Under the pieces are notes generated by a model. That model did no database searches and had not been told where the DNA came from. It was given only the letters and a program-made list of their open reading frames with translations. 32,398 bases of DNA from an uncultured Clostridia bacterium (GTDB taxonomy: Bacteria > Bacillota > Clostridia > UBA1381). The stretch lies in the NCBI GenBank assembly GCA_947626075.1, contig CANQQW010000015.1:1-32398 (forward strand). Direction: 5' to 3'. The translations under genes and the position numbers were made by a program. Of this stretch, positions 15,394-23,840 are shown in pieces (position 1 is the stretch's first letter; every line of letters begins with the position of its first letter).

Positions 15394-16599
15394 TTATACT
15401 TCCACCATGCTGCCCGTGTAAATATCCTCGCCGGGAGCTACTGTCGCTCCGCCCTCGATAAGTACAAGGTCATTGGTACACAACTTTGACGCGTTCTTAT
15501 TGTCGCTCGAAGAATCAACGCCTACTTTCGCTCCGTCGCCGATAACGGCTTCGGTGCCTATAACGGCGTTATGAACAACCGCGTTTTTGCCTATCTTGGC
15601 GCCCGGCATGATTACCGAGTCCTTTACCTCGCTGCCTTCGCCAAGCTCCACGCCGCCGAAGATTACCGAATGGTCTACCTCGCCGTCAATGTGGCAGCCC
15701 TCGGTAACGGTTGACCTCGTGATTTTAGCGTTTGTGCCGACATAGTGAGGAGCAAGCGCCATGTTTCTTGAATATATGCTCCAATATCTGTCGTTCAAAT
15801 CGAACTTCGGAGGCTCGTCAAGCAAGTCCATGTTAGCCTCCCAAAGGCTCTGTATCGTTCCGACGTCCTTCCAGTAGCCTTCAAAGCGGTAGCTTATCAT
15901 CTTTTCACCGTTTGCAAGCATCTTCGGGATTATGTTTTTGCCGAAGTCGTTATCGGAATTGGGGTCATGCTCGTCGTCCGTAAGGTATCTCTTAAGCGCG
16001 TCGTAGCTGAATATATAAATACCCATAGACGCGAGATTGCTCTTCGGCTCCGCGGGCTTCTCCTCAAACTCTACGATTGTACCCTCGTCGTCCACGTTCA
16101 TGATACCGAATCTGCTCGCCTCCTCCCACGGAACGGGCATTACCGCGATCGTCGCCGCCGCGCCCGACTCCTTATGAGCCTTAAGCATTTCACCGTAGTG
16201 CATCTTATAAATATGGTCGCCCGAAAGAATAAGAACGTTATTCGGGTTAAAGCCCTCAAGAAAGCTGAGGTTCTGATAAATGGCGTTTGCCGTTCCCTTG
16301 TACCATTCGCCCGTCTTGGCGCTCTGGTACGGCGGAAGCACATAAACGCCTCCGTGGCTCCTGTCGAGGTCCCACGGATTACCGTTACCTATATAACGGT
16401 TAAGCTCCAGCGGCTGATACTGCGTGAGCACTCCCACAGTGTCTATGCCCGAATGTACGCAGTTCGACAGCGGAAAATCTATTATTCTGTATTTACCGCC
16501 GAACGGAACCGCCGGCTTTGCAACGTTCTTCGTCAGCGCGCCCAGGCGCGATCCCTGACCGCCCGCAAGTATCATTGCAACGCAATCTTTTGATACCAT
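15394..16599 (-). CDS. glgC: Glucose-1-phosphate adenylyltransferase, catalytic subunit
   Basis: GlgC makes ADP-glucose from ATP and glucose-1-phosphate, the committed step of glycogen synthesis. The 401-residue product has the catalytic loop [16 protein letters not shown], the [20 protein letters not shown] motif, the sugar-binding segment [12 protein letters not shown], and a C-terminal left-handed beta-helix. The track starts at an ATG only one base after the AGGAG ribosome binding site; the ATG at 16599 ([14 protein letters not shown]) has correct spacing and is preferred. It lies between glgB and glgD in the operon. The product is a cytoplasmic enzyme, probably an allosterically controlled heterotetramer with GlgD. 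Confidence 0.97.
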   Translation of the reverse strand: MVSKDCVAMILAGGQGSRLGALTKNVAKPAVPFGGKYRIIDFPLSNCVHSGIDTVGVLTQYQPLELNRYIGNGNPWDLDRSHGGVYVLPPYQSAKTGEWYKGTANAIYQNLSFLEGFNPNNVLILSGDHIYKMHYGEMLKAHKESGAAATIAVMPVPWEEASRFGIMNVDDEGTIVEFEEKPAEPKSNLASMGIYIFSYDALKRYLTDDEHDPNSDNDFGKNIIPKMLANGEKMISYRFEGYWKDVGTIQSLWEANMDLLDEPPKFDLNDRYWSIYSRNMALAPHYVGTNAKITRSTVTEGCHIDGEVDHSVIFGGVELGEGSEVKDSVIMPGAKIGKNAVVHNAVIGTEAVIGDGAKVGVDSSSDNKNASKLCTNDLVLIEGGATVAPGEDIYTGSMVEV

Positions 16600-16656
16600 T
16601 AAAATCATCTCCTATATTATTTTTTTATTCTTACCGGTCTGCCGGTTTTTGGTCGT

Positions 16657-18621
16657 TTATTTCTTTGCAGCCGTTTTCTTCGCGGCGGTTTTCTTCGGAG
16701 CAGCCGTTTTCTTCGCGTCAGGCTTTCTCTTTAAAAACATTACCGAGTTGCCGTCCACCGACACCTCTATGGTGTACATCATATCCGAGTACTGCATGCG
16801 CTTCGCCTTGTAGGTTTTCTTGGCTATGCGTCTTTCGCCGCCGTACTTGGATGCGTTGGAGTGGAATACCACCTCGTAATCTCCAGCCACGGGAACGCCC
16901 AGCTTATATATGGGTCTGTCCACCGGCGTGAAGTTTGCCGCCACTATTACGTTATCGGCGGGGTTTTTGCCGCGTCTTATATACGATATTACGGAATTTT
17001 CGCTGTCCGCCTCGTTTATCCATCTGAATCCGTCCCAGCTCGTCTCGCACTCCCAAAGCGCCTTATTTTCGAGATAGAAGTGGTTCAAATCCTTTGTGTA
17101 GCGGTGCAGCTTCTTGTGCTTGTCTATGTCGAGCAAATTCCATTCGAGCTGGTCATCGTAACGCCACTCGAGGAACTGTCCGAACTCGCCGCCCATGAAC
17201 AAGAGCTTCTTGCCGGGCATCGTCATGTAGTAGCCCAAAAGCGTCTTGTAGGCGTTGAACTTGTCATCGTAGCTTCCGAACATCTTGTCAATAAGCGAAT
17301 GTTTGCCGTGAACCACCTCGTCGTGCGACAGCGGCAGTATAAAATTCTCGCTGTACGCGTACATCATAACGAACGTCAAAAGTCCGTGGTTGTCCTTGCG
17401 GAAGTACGGGTCCATAGACATATACCGCAAAGTGTCGTTCATCCAGCCCATGTTCCACTTATAGTTAAAGCCCAGACCGTCGTTTTCGGGCGGCGCGGTC
17501 ACAAGCGGCCATGCCGTCGATTCCTCGGCAATCATCATAAAGTTCGGGAACTCCGTTCCGAGAATTTTATTGAGCTTCCTTAAAAAGTCCACCGCCTCAA
17601 GATTTCCGTTTCCGCCGTATTTATTGGGTATCCATTCGCCGTCGTTACGCGAATAGTCGCGGTACAGCATCGACGAAACGGCGTCGACTCTTATACCGTC
17701 TATATGGTATTCTTCCGCCCAAAAGTACGCCGATGACGTAAGGAACGAGACGACCTCGCTCTTCGAGTAATCGAATACCATTGTTCCCCAATCCTTATGT
17801 TCTCCCATTCTCGGGTCCGCGTATTCATATGTCGGCGTTCCGTCAAACATCCGAAGTCCGTGCGCGTCGCGCGGGAAGTGTGCCGGTACCCAATCCATTA
17901 TGACGCCTATGCCGTTTTTATGGAACTTGTCGATAAGGTACTTTAGGTCCTCGCTCTCGCCGTACCTCGTGGTAGCCGAGAAAAATCCCGTTACCTGATA
18001 CCCCCACGAGCCGTCGAACGGATACTCCGTCACGGGCATCATCTCTATATGGGTATATCCCATATCCTTGATGTACGGCACGAGCTCGTCCGCCAGTTCC
18101 CGATAAGTATAAAGACTGCCGTCGTCGTGAATTTTCCACGAGCCTATGTGCATTTCGTAGATATTTACGGGCTTTAGCATGGTGTTTTCCTTGTCTCTCG
18201 CGCCCATCCACGCCTTGTCGCCCCATTTGTATCCCGAAATATCCTTTACCACCGACGCTGTACCCGGGCGAACCTCGCTTTTGACCGCGTATGGGTCGGC
18301 TTTGTAATACGTCTGACCGTCATGCGCTTCTATCGCGTACTTGTAAAGCATTCCTTCGGTTATATCGGTGAAAAATCCGTACCATACGCCGCTTGTCTCT
18401 ATTCTTTCAAGCATTTTATCGTACCCGTTCCAACCGTTGAAGTCGCCGACAACGCGAACGCTTACGGCGTTTGGCGCCCACACCGCGAATCTCCAGCCCG
18501 TTTTTCCGTCTATTTTGAGCTTATGCGCGCCGAGCATTTCATAGGACTTGAAATTGTCGCCGGAATTGAACAAATACGTCTGAAAACGGCTTATATCCGC
18601 CCATGTTTCCTCTTTGGTCAT
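16657..18621 (-). CDS. glgB: 1,4-alpha-glucan branching enzyme with short basic tail
   Basis: GlgB introduces alpha-1,6 branches into glycogen. The 654-residue product has an N-terminal CBM48-type module (AVWAPNAVSVRVVGDFNGW), then the GH13 barrel. Its regions are DWVPAHFPRDAHGL, GIRVDAVSSML with the nucleophile Asp, MMIAEESTAWP with the acid/base Glu, and LSHDEVVHGKHSL. The last 20 or so residues read DAKKTAAPKKTAAKKTAAKK. This Lys/Ala/Thr-rich extension is not part of the usual fold and resembles the larger GlgA tail. It is the first gene of the glg operon. The ATG at 18621 follows AAGGAGGG, and a strong promoter lies about 70 bases upstream. Confidence 0.97.
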   Translation of the reverse strand: MTKEETWADISRFQTYLFNSGDNFKSYEMLGAHKLKIDGKTGWRFAVWAPNAVSVRVVGDFNGWNGYDKMLERIETSGVWYGFFTDITEGMLYKYAIEAHDGQTYYKADPYAVKSEVRPGTASVVKDISGYKWGDKAWMGARDKENTMLKPVNIYEMHIGSWKIHDDGSLYTYRELADELVPYIKDMGYTHIEMMPVTEYPFDGSWGYQVTGFFSATTRYGESEDLKYLIDKFHKNGIGVIMDWVPAHFPRDAHGLRMFDGTPTYEYADPRMGEHKDWGTMVFDYSKSEVVSFLTSSAYFWAEEYHIDGIRVDAVSSMLYRDYSRNDGEWIPNKYGGNGNLEAVDFLRKLNKILGTEFPNFMMIAEESTAWPLVTAPPENDGLGFNYKWNMGWMNDTLRYMSMDPYFRKDNHGLLTFVMMYAYSENFILPLSHDEVVHGKHSLIDKMFGSYDDKFNAYKTLLGYYMTMPGKKLLFMGGEFGQFLEWRYDDQLEWNLLDIDKHKKLHRYTKDLNHFYLENKALWECETSWDGFRWINEADSENSVISYIRRGKNPADNVIVAANFTPVDRPIYKLGVPVAGDYEVVFHSNASKYGGERRIAKKTYKAKRMQYSDMMYTIEVSVDGNSVMFLKRKPDAKKTAAPKKTAAKKTAAKK

Positions 18622-18689
18622 ATATTTCCCTCCTTTTTTTCCGCGCAGTCAAGGCAAAAATACCCACCGCGCCATTTAATATTACTAAC

Positions 18690-18718
18690 ATTATAGCACA
18701 CTTCTTTTTGGTAGTAAA
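18690..18718 (-). promoter_or_regulatory. Main glg operon promoter
   Basis: On the minus strand TTTACT (18718-18713), a 17-base spacer and a perfect TATAAT (18695-18690). It precedes glgB by about 70 bases and would drive the whole glgB-C-D-A-P operon. Confidence 0.75.
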
Positions 18719-18866
18719 GACCATATGTAAATAAATTTTCCAAAATTTTTTGTGCATTTTGACATGATTGTTTTTTTATTTCGTAAAATTTGCCTTTTTA
18801 TCGCGTTTTTTACATTAAAATCTGATTTCAATATTATATATATACTGTAACATTCTCAATAACTCC

Positions 18867-18895
18867 TTGACATATTCGCGAAAATGGTATAAAAT
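18867..18895 (+). promoter_or_regulatory. rny promoter
   Basis: TTGACA (18867-18872), a 17-base spacer and TAAAAT (18890-18895). Transcription from about 18902 gives a 5' leader of some 225 bases before rny, long enough to hold the folded domain described next. Confidence 0.75.
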
Positions 18896-18963
18896 ATATA
18901 ATGCTTAATGTTCTTTAAAAACAAGTTTTCTGTAAATATGAAATTTTATATGTAATCCCAATA

Positions 18964-19133
18964 CTTAAAATGGAGCCGTCTTAAAACGGGCTGCTCCGTA
19001 TGATTACAAGCCGCATTCGGCGCTTTACCTGCAAACGCGCCGGCGCGGGAAACGGCTAGGAGCCGGTGTTTCATAGGAAGCAGTCATTTTAAGAAAGTCC
19101 CCCATTGCAGGTGTTGGAGAAACTTTATGGGGG
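18964..19133 (+). promoter_or_regulatory. Candidate cis-regulatory RNA (riboswitch-like leader) of rny
   Basis: A closed domain is bounded by a perfect 9-bp helix, CTTAAAATG (18964-18972) with CATTTTAAG (19085-19093). Inside are hairpins AGCCGT/ACGGGCT (18974-18992), GCCG/CGGC (19010-19021) and GAAACGGCT/AGCC..GTTTC (19049-19072). The interior stretch ACCTGCAA (19027-19034) is perfectly complementary to TTGCAGGT (19105-19112), just before the ribosome binding site, giving a possible pseudoknot. CCCCCAT (19099-19105) pairs with ATGGGGG (19127-19133), burying the rny start codon. No known riboswitch consensus was recognised. Confidence 0.6.
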
Positions 19134-20707
19134 TGTTACTGATTAGTAGTCCAATAGTTTTGATTGCGGTTATTGCCGCCGCAATCGTGTTATGCGCTGC
19201 GGGCACCATAATCGGTTTTAATATGGGTGTCGCCCACAGAAAAAAGGTTGCCGAAGCGGAGTTCGGCAGCGCTGAGGAAAAGGCAAAGTCTATAATTTCC
19301 GACGCGGAAAAAAGCGCGAGCGCTAAAAAGCGTGAAATGCTCCTCGAAGCAAAAGAGGAAAATCACAAGCTGCGCGCGGCTTTCGACGCGGAGGTTAAGG
19401 AACGCAGAAACGAACTTAATCGTCAGGAGCGCAGACTTAACCAAAAGGAAGAGAATTTAGACAAAAAGACAGACAATTTAGAGAAAAAAGAGCAGTCATA
19501 CAATAAAAAGCTGAAGGCTCTTGAATCTAAAGAACAGGAAATCGCAGAAATTAAAGCTGAGCAGATGGCGCTCATCGAAAGGATTTCGGGTCTGACGGCG
19601 GAGGAAGCCAAGGCTATATTGCTTAAGGACATCGAAAGCCAGACAAGACATGAGGCCGCCATCATGGTTAAAGAAATTGAGCAAGAGGCAAAGGAGAACG
19701 CGGAGAGAAACGCAAAGAATATCGTTGCGCTTTCCATACAAAAGGTTGCCGCGGATCACGTTGCCGAAACAACCGTTTCCGTTGTAAATCTGCCGAGCGA
19801 CGAGATGAAAGGACGCATCATCGGACGCGAGGGACGGAACATTCGCACTCTTGAAACGCTTACCGGCGTCGACCTTATAATCGATGACACGCCGGAGGCG
19901 GTCATAGTTTCGAGTTTTGACCCGATACGCCGCGAGATTGCCCGCACGGCGCTCGAAAAGCTTATCGTCGACGGACGTATTCATCCGGCGCGCATAGAGG
20001 AAACGGTTGAGAAATCTCGCAAAGAGGTTGAAGCGATTATCAAGCAGGAGGGTGAAAGCGCCACGTTCGAGACAGGCGTACACGGCTTGCACCCCGAGCT
20101 TATCAAGCTGCTTGGTAAACTTAAATTCAGAACAAGCTATGGTCAGAACGTCTTAAAGCACAGTGTTGAGGTTTCGCACCTTGCGGGCGTTATGGCCGGT
20201 GAACTGGGAGCCGACGTCGCGCTCGCGAAACGCGCGGGTTTACTGCACGACATCGGTAAAGCGGTTGACCATGAAGTCGAGGGCTCGCACGTTACCATCG
20301 GAGCTGATATAGCGAAGAAGTACCGTGAGAACAAGGATGTCGTACATGCCATTATGGCGCATCACGGCGACGTGGAAGCGCAGACGCTTGTCGCCTCGCT
20401 TGTACAGGCAGCCGACGCGATATCCGCGGCGCGTCCGGGAGCCAGACGCGAAAATCTTGAAACCTACATCAAGCGTTTACAGAAGCTCGAAGAAATTTCC
20501 AACAGCTTCGACGGAGTTGAAAAGTCCTACGCTATTCAGGCGGGCAGAGAAATCAGAATTATGATTAAGCCCGAGGTCATTTCCGACGACGGAATGATTC
20601 TTGTAGCAAAGGATATAGTTAAGCGCATAGAAAGCGAGCTTGAATATCCGGGTCAGATCAAGGTTAGTCTTATCCGTGAAACAAGGGCGGTCGATTACGC
20701 TAAATAA
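19127..20707 (+). CDS. rny: Ribonuclease Y
   Basis: RNase Y is the membrane-anchored endoribonuclease that starts mRNA decay in many Firmicutes. The 526-residue product has an N-terminal transmembrane helix (about residues 8-34). A long charged coiled coil follows (about 40-210, for example [22 protein letters not shown]), then a KH domain with [15 protein letters not shown], and an HD phosphohydrolase domain with [17 protein letters not shown]. The length and order match Bacillus RNase Y. The ATG at 19127 follows GGAG, but the codon is within a 7-bp hairpin with CCCCCAT, so translation may be controlled by the leader. ymdB lies downstream, the usual rny-ymdB pairing, separated here by a folded terminator-like RNA. 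Confidence 0.97.
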   Translation: MGVLLISSPIVLIAVIAAAIVLCAAGTIIGFNMGVAHRKKVAEAEFGSAEEKAKSIISDAEKSASAKKREMLLEAKEENHKLRAAFDAEVKERRNELNRQERRLNQKEENLDKKTDNLEKKEQSYNKKLKALESKEQEIAEIKAEQMALIERISGLTAEEAKAILLKDIESQTRHEAAIMVKEIEQEAKENAERNAKNIVALSIQKVAADHVAETTVSVVNLPSDEMKGRIIGREGRNIRTLETLTGVDLIIDDTPEAVIVSSFDPIRREIARTALEKLIVDGRIHPARIEETVEKSRKEVEAIIKQEGESATFETGVHGLHPELIKLLGKLKFRTSYGQNVLKHSVEVSHLAGVMAGELGADVALAKRAGLLHDIGKAVDHEVEGSHVTIGADIAKKYRENKDVVHAIMAHHGDVEAQTLVASLVQAADAISAARPGARRENLETYIKRLQKLEEISNSFDGVEKSYAIQAGREIRIMIKPEVISDDGMILVAKDIVKRIESELEYPGQIKVSLIRETRAVDYAK

Positions 20708-20730
20708 ACCTTCTGCAAACGAAAAAATCT

Positions 20731-20838
20731 GGGGCTGTTACAGGGCGTAAACGGGCTCGGCTGAGGTACTTTGCGATAAAGGCACTGTACATACCGTCCG
20801 CCGTTTAGCTTCTACCCGTTCTGTAATGCTCCTTTTTT
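20731..20838 (+). terminator. Folded RNA with terminator, possible attenuator between rny and ymdB
   Basis: GGGGCTGTTACAG (20731-20743) pairs, with wobbles and a bulge, with CTGTAATGCTCC (20821-20832), directly followed by six T residues. Within it AACGGG (20750-20755) can extend the stem with CCCGTT (20815-20820). The overlapping TAAACGG (20748-20754) can instead pair perfectly with CCGTTTA (20801-20807). Small hairpins CTC/GAG and CTTT/AAAG lie between. Two exclusive pairings before a U tract are what a regulated terminator controlling ymdB would look like. It could also simply be a branched rny terminator or the 3' end of a small RNA. Confidence 0.55.
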
Positions 20839-20876
20839 ATTTGTTAATACCGTTAGAGAAAGGATTGGGCGGTCTT

Positions 20877-21659
20877 ATGAAAATCTTATGTATCGGCGAT
20901 GTTGTAAGCCGCGTCGGACGCGAAATGCTTTTTCGCTGCGTCGATGAGCTTAAATATCAAAAGCAAATCGACCTTGTTATAGCCAACGGTGAAAACTCCA
21001 CTCACGGCAGGGGTATGGCAAGGGCGGCATACAACGAGCTTATGCGCGCGGGCGTGGATATTGTGACAATGGGTAACCACACATGGAACTGCCGCGAAAT
21101 AGTGGATATAATGCGTAAGGAACGAAATGTAATCCGCCCCGCGAATTACAACGGTTCCTGCCCGGGCGAGGGTTCTCTCGTGCATACGTTAAAAAGCGGC
21201 GAAAAGGTCGGAGTTATAAACCTTATCGGCAGAACGTACCTCGAGCCTGCCGACTCTCCGTTTGAAAGCGCGGAGGAAGAAATAGAGAAGCTGAAAAAAA
21301 CCACCGATATTATATTGGTGGATTTTCACGCCGAAGCCACAAGCGAGAAGCTTGCGATGGGATATTTCCTCGACGGACGCGTTTCCGCCGTATTCGGCAC
21401 TCACACACACGTTCAAACCTCCGACGATACCGTGATGCCTCTCGGAACCGGCTACATTACAGACCTCGGCATGACCGGTCCGCAGATTTCAATTCTCGGC
21501 AGAGAGAAAACGTCTATCATAAACAGATTTCTCTGCAATATGCCGCAAAAGTTTGAAATAGCGGACGGCAAAGGTCAGTTCTGCGGCTGTATTTTTGATA
21601 TTGACTCCGCAAGCGGTCTTTGCGTCGGCACGGAACGCGTATTTATACGTGAAAAATAA
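20877..21659 (+). CDS. ymdB: YmdB-family metallophosphoesterase
   Basis: YmdB is a dimetal phosphodiesterase (2',3'-cAMP class) linked to RNase Y activity and to multicellular behaviour in Bacillus. The 260-residue product shows the expected metal-binding motifs: GDVV near residue 8, NGEN near 40, GNHTWN near 67, VDFHAE, and GTHTHVQTSD near 175. The track begins 17 codons earlier. I use the ATG at 20877 because MKILCIGDVV aligns with the family start and AAAGGA precedes it by about 11 bases. There is no signal peptide. It follows rny across 169 bases that contain the folded terminator-like RNA, so its expression may depend on readthrough. Confidence 0.93.
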   Translation: MKILCIGDVVSRVGREMLFRCVDELKYQKQIDLVIANGENSTHGRGMARAAYNELMRAGVDIVTMGNHTWNCREIVDIMRKERNVIRPANYNGSCPGEGSLVHTLKSGEKVGVINLIGRTYLEPADSPFESAEEEIEKLKKTTDIILVDFHAEATSEKLAMGYFLDGRVSAVFGTHTHVQTSDDTVMPLGTGYITDLGMTGPQISILGREKTSIINRFLCNMPQKFEIADGKGQFCGCIFDIDSASGLCVGTERVFIREK

Positions 21660-21663
21660 GCAT

Positions 21664-21706
21664 AAAAAAAACAGGCTGACCAATATATAGTCAGCCTGTT
21701 TTTTTT
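21664..21706. terminator. Bidirectional terminator between ymdB and the L,D-transpeptidase gene
   Basis: ACAGGCTGAC (21671-21680) pairs with GTCAGCCTGT (21690-21699), flanked by A and T runs on both sides. It serves the convergent genes. The minus-strand stop codon overlaps the T run. Confidence 0.9.
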
Positions 21707-23147
21707 ATTCCGTTATGTAAATTCGCGTGCCGAGCGGTATCGTATCGGCGATCCAGTTGATGTCGTCCGGGTGAAGTCTTACGCAGCCGTGGGATATATT
21801 TACGCCCACGCGCCCGTCATACTCGCCGCCTCCGTAGTAGAGAAGCGTGGAATGGAGCGCGTATCCGTTATGGAAACGCAGCACAGGTCCGACATAGTAG
21901 CCGGAATAATTCCAGCGTGTCCGCTCGATGTACTCGAACTGACCCGTTATCGTCGGCGTGCTCGGCGCGCCGAGCGCGCAGGGGAACTCCTTAAGCTGTC
22001 TCCATAAGTATTGCTGTCCCTCATATACCCTTACCTTGTATTCATGCTTTGATACCCAAACAAGATAATTCGTCTTACTTCCTATACCGTCGCGGTTTAC
22101 GGGTATTTTGTTCATTTCCTCCCGCACATACGGCGACTCGCCTATCAGAATATCCATATACTCACCGTAGTCGGCAACTTCAAGGCTGCATTCAAACGCC
22201 TCCGCAAGCGCTCTGACCGGCACGAAAAGCGAGCCGTCTATGTAAACCGTTTCATGGTCGGCGTTCACTCCAACGCCGAAAATTGTCATATATATGTTGT
22301 TCGCGTAGAACACTACCGATTTATCACCGACGCGGCAATCCACGCTGTCTTGTTCCTGATTGTAATTGACCTCAAGCCCCATCGCCTCGCCTATCGCCCT
22401 GACCGGCATCATCGTTATGTCGTCCACAATGCGCGCGTGCGGCGAAACATCGCTTAACCATCGGTTCGTAACATACATTCGCAGTTCCTTGTCGTAATGC
22501 GGATTACCCTCTATCAGCGCGCCGTTATGCTGAACGTAGCTGCCGCTGTCATCAAGGTAACCGTATGTATCGACAAGCAGCTCTTCGCCCGGTCCTACGC
22601 GCGTGTCAAGGTAGCGTATGGAGCGCAGTCCCTCTACCAGCTTTATCTTGAACTTCGCGCCCATTCTGTATTCGGGTACTTCAAAAACCATGCTTACCTT
22701 AGGCGTGTCCCAGCCAACATATCTGAGCTGTGAGCCTAAAAATTCTCCGTCCTCGCTGTAAAGCTCTATAACAGCGTTCTTTGATATTATGTACTTATGA
22801 GGCGTTACCTCTATATCAAGCCTGAATTCCTTTGATAATTCCTGCGGCGGAACATTCTGCGCTGGCGGCGTGCTTGTCGGTGACGCGCTCGGCTCGGGCG
22901 ACGTCACAGGCGAGGCTTGCGGCGTCGGCAAAGCGGACTCGGAGGGCGAAGGCGTTTGGGCGGTATTGTTATTCGCGCCGTCCTTTGCGGCAGCGTCCGG
23001 CGTCTGCGTCGGCGAAGCGTCCGCGCTCACCGCTGTCGCCGTCGGGGACGGTGTTTCAAGCGGTGAATCGCCGCCCGGAGCGGCAAGCGCCGCAGTATTT
23101 ATGAGCATCAGTACCGCCGCAAGGACGGCTGTTATTTTCTTTATCAT
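21705..23147 (-). CDS. Secreted L,D-transpeptidase with stalk-like domains
   Basis: A 480-residue exported cell-wall enzyme. It has a signal peptide (MIKKITAVLAAVLMLINTAALAA) and a Pro/Ser/Thr-rich low-complexity linker (about residues 25-105). A beta-rich region follows, then two copper-amine-oxidase-N-like (stalk) units (MMPVRAIGEAMGLEV, LFVPVRALAEAFECSLEV). The C-terminal YkuD domain ends with the catalytic SHGCVRLHPDDI motif. YkuD enzymes make 3-3 peptidoglycan cross-links or attach proteins. Two ATGs are two codons apart; the second (23147) has proper spacing to AAAGGAG. It stands alone with its own promoter and shares a terminator with ymdB. The substrate is inferred from the family only. 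Confidence 0.9.
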   Translation of the reverse strand: MIKKITAVLAAVLMLINTAALAAPGGDSPLETPSPTATAVSADASPTQTPDAAAKDGANNNTAQTPSPSESALPTPQASPVTSPEPSASPTSTPPAQNVPPQELSKEFRLDIEVTPHKYIISKNAVIELYSEDGEFLGSQLRYVGWDTPKVSMVFEVPEYRMGAKFKIKLVEGLRSIRYLDTRVGPGEELLVDTYGYLDDSGSYVQHNGALIEGNPHYDKELRMYVTNRWLSDVSPHARIVDDITMMPVRAIGEAMGLEVNYNQEQDSVDCRVGDKSVVFYANNIYMTIFGVGVNADHETVYIDGSLFVPVRALAEAFECSLEVADYGEYMDILIGESPYVREEMNKIPVNRDGIGSKTNYLVWVSKHEYKVRVYEGQQYLWRQLKEFPCALGAPSTPTITGQFEYIERTRWNYSGYYVGPVLRFHNGYALHSTLLYYGGGEYDGRVGVNISHGCVRLHPDDINWIADTIPLGTRIYITE

Positions 23148-23181
23148 GGTCATTGGCTCCTTTAGATGTAATCACTTAATA

Positions 23182-23210
23182 ATCATACCATATTTGTATA
23201 ACAATTTCAA
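23182..23210 (-). promoter_or_regulatory. Promoter of the L,D-transpeptidase gene
   Basis: On the minus strand TTGAAA (23210-23205), a 17-base spacer and TATGAT (23187-23182), about 35 bases before the start codon. Confidence 0.6.
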
Positions 23211-23223
23211 GATTAACTTTTAA

Positions 23224-23252
23224 TTGACTGTAACCATATTTTATGTTACGAT
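23224..23252 (+). promoter_or_regulatory. Promoter of the chromate-transporter pair
   Basis: TTGACT (23224-23229), a 17-base spacer and TACGAT (23247-23252). The transcript would begin only about 15 bases before the first gene. Confidence 0.5.
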
Positions 23253-23273
23253 AAGTCTCGGGGAGTGATGAAT

Positions 23274-23840
23274 TTGAGACAAGGTATGAAAACGTATCTT
23301 ACACTGTTTTTTTCCACGCTTAAAATAAGCGCTTTCACGTTTGGCGGCGGCTTTGTCATAATACCCATGCTGCGCTCAAGGTTTATTAACAGTCTGCACT
23401 GGATAGATGAGGAGGAAATGCTTGACCTCATCGCGATAGCGCAGTCCGCGCCGGGAGCGGTGGCTGTGAACGCGTCCGTGCTTATCGGCTACAGGGTAGC
23501 GGGAATACGGGGCGCGCTCAGCGCGCTTTTGGGTACCGTACTGCCTCCGCTTGTAATAATTTCAGTGATTTCGATGTTCTACGCCGCGTTTCGCGACAGC
23601 GCCGCGGTAAGTCGGGTATTAAAAGGTATGCAGGCGGCTGTGGCGGCTGTTATAGCTGATGTGGTGATAACGATGGCTCATAACGTCATAAACGACAAGC
23701 GTATCTTCCCCGTGCTTATAATGATTTCCGCGTTTACAGCCGCGTATCTGTTCGGCGTAAACGTAATTTACATAGTAATCGTATGCGCGGTTATCGGAGC
23801 GCTGTTTATGCGTCCGAAACGAAAGGAGGACGCAAAATGA
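23274..23840 (+). CDS. Chromate transporter family protein, N-terminal half (split ChrA)
   Basis: A short-chain CHR-family membrane protein of about 188 residues. It shows the family hallmarks FGGGFVIIPMLRSRF and AQSAPGAVAVNASVLIGYRVAG, with about five or six hydrophobic segments. Short CHR proteins work in pairs; the partner follows with a 4-base ATGA overlap, suggesting translational coupling. The family exports chromate in some bacteria, but in gut-type Clostridia the physiological substrate is often unknown. The start is uncertain. The track GTG and the next ATG overlap or crowd the GGGGAG site, while a TTG at 23274 has eight-base spacing; the ATG at 23286 is also possible. Confidence 0.85.
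   Translation: MRQGMKTYLTLFFSTLKISAFTFGGGFVIIPMLRSRFINSLHWIDEEEMLDLIAIAQSAPGAVAVNASVLIGYRVAGIRGALSALLGTVLPPLVIISVISMFYAAFRDSAAVSRVLKGMQAAVAAVIADVVITMAHNVINDKRIFPVLIMISAFTAAYLFGVNVIYIVIVCAVIGALFMRPKRKEDAK

Noticed and set aside
18964-19100. Cobalamin, M-box, ydaO or guanidine riboswitch for the rny leader
   Set aside because: Isolated short matches (GGGAAAC, CGGCTAGG, GCTCCGTATG) occur, but the required conserved boxes and their order are absent.
20731-20838. 6S RNA, c-di-GMP riboswitch or other known class for the rny-ymdB RNA
   Set aside because: It is too short for 6S RNA and lacks the consensus blocks of c-di-GMP, SAM, TPP, FMN or glycine aptamers as I know them.
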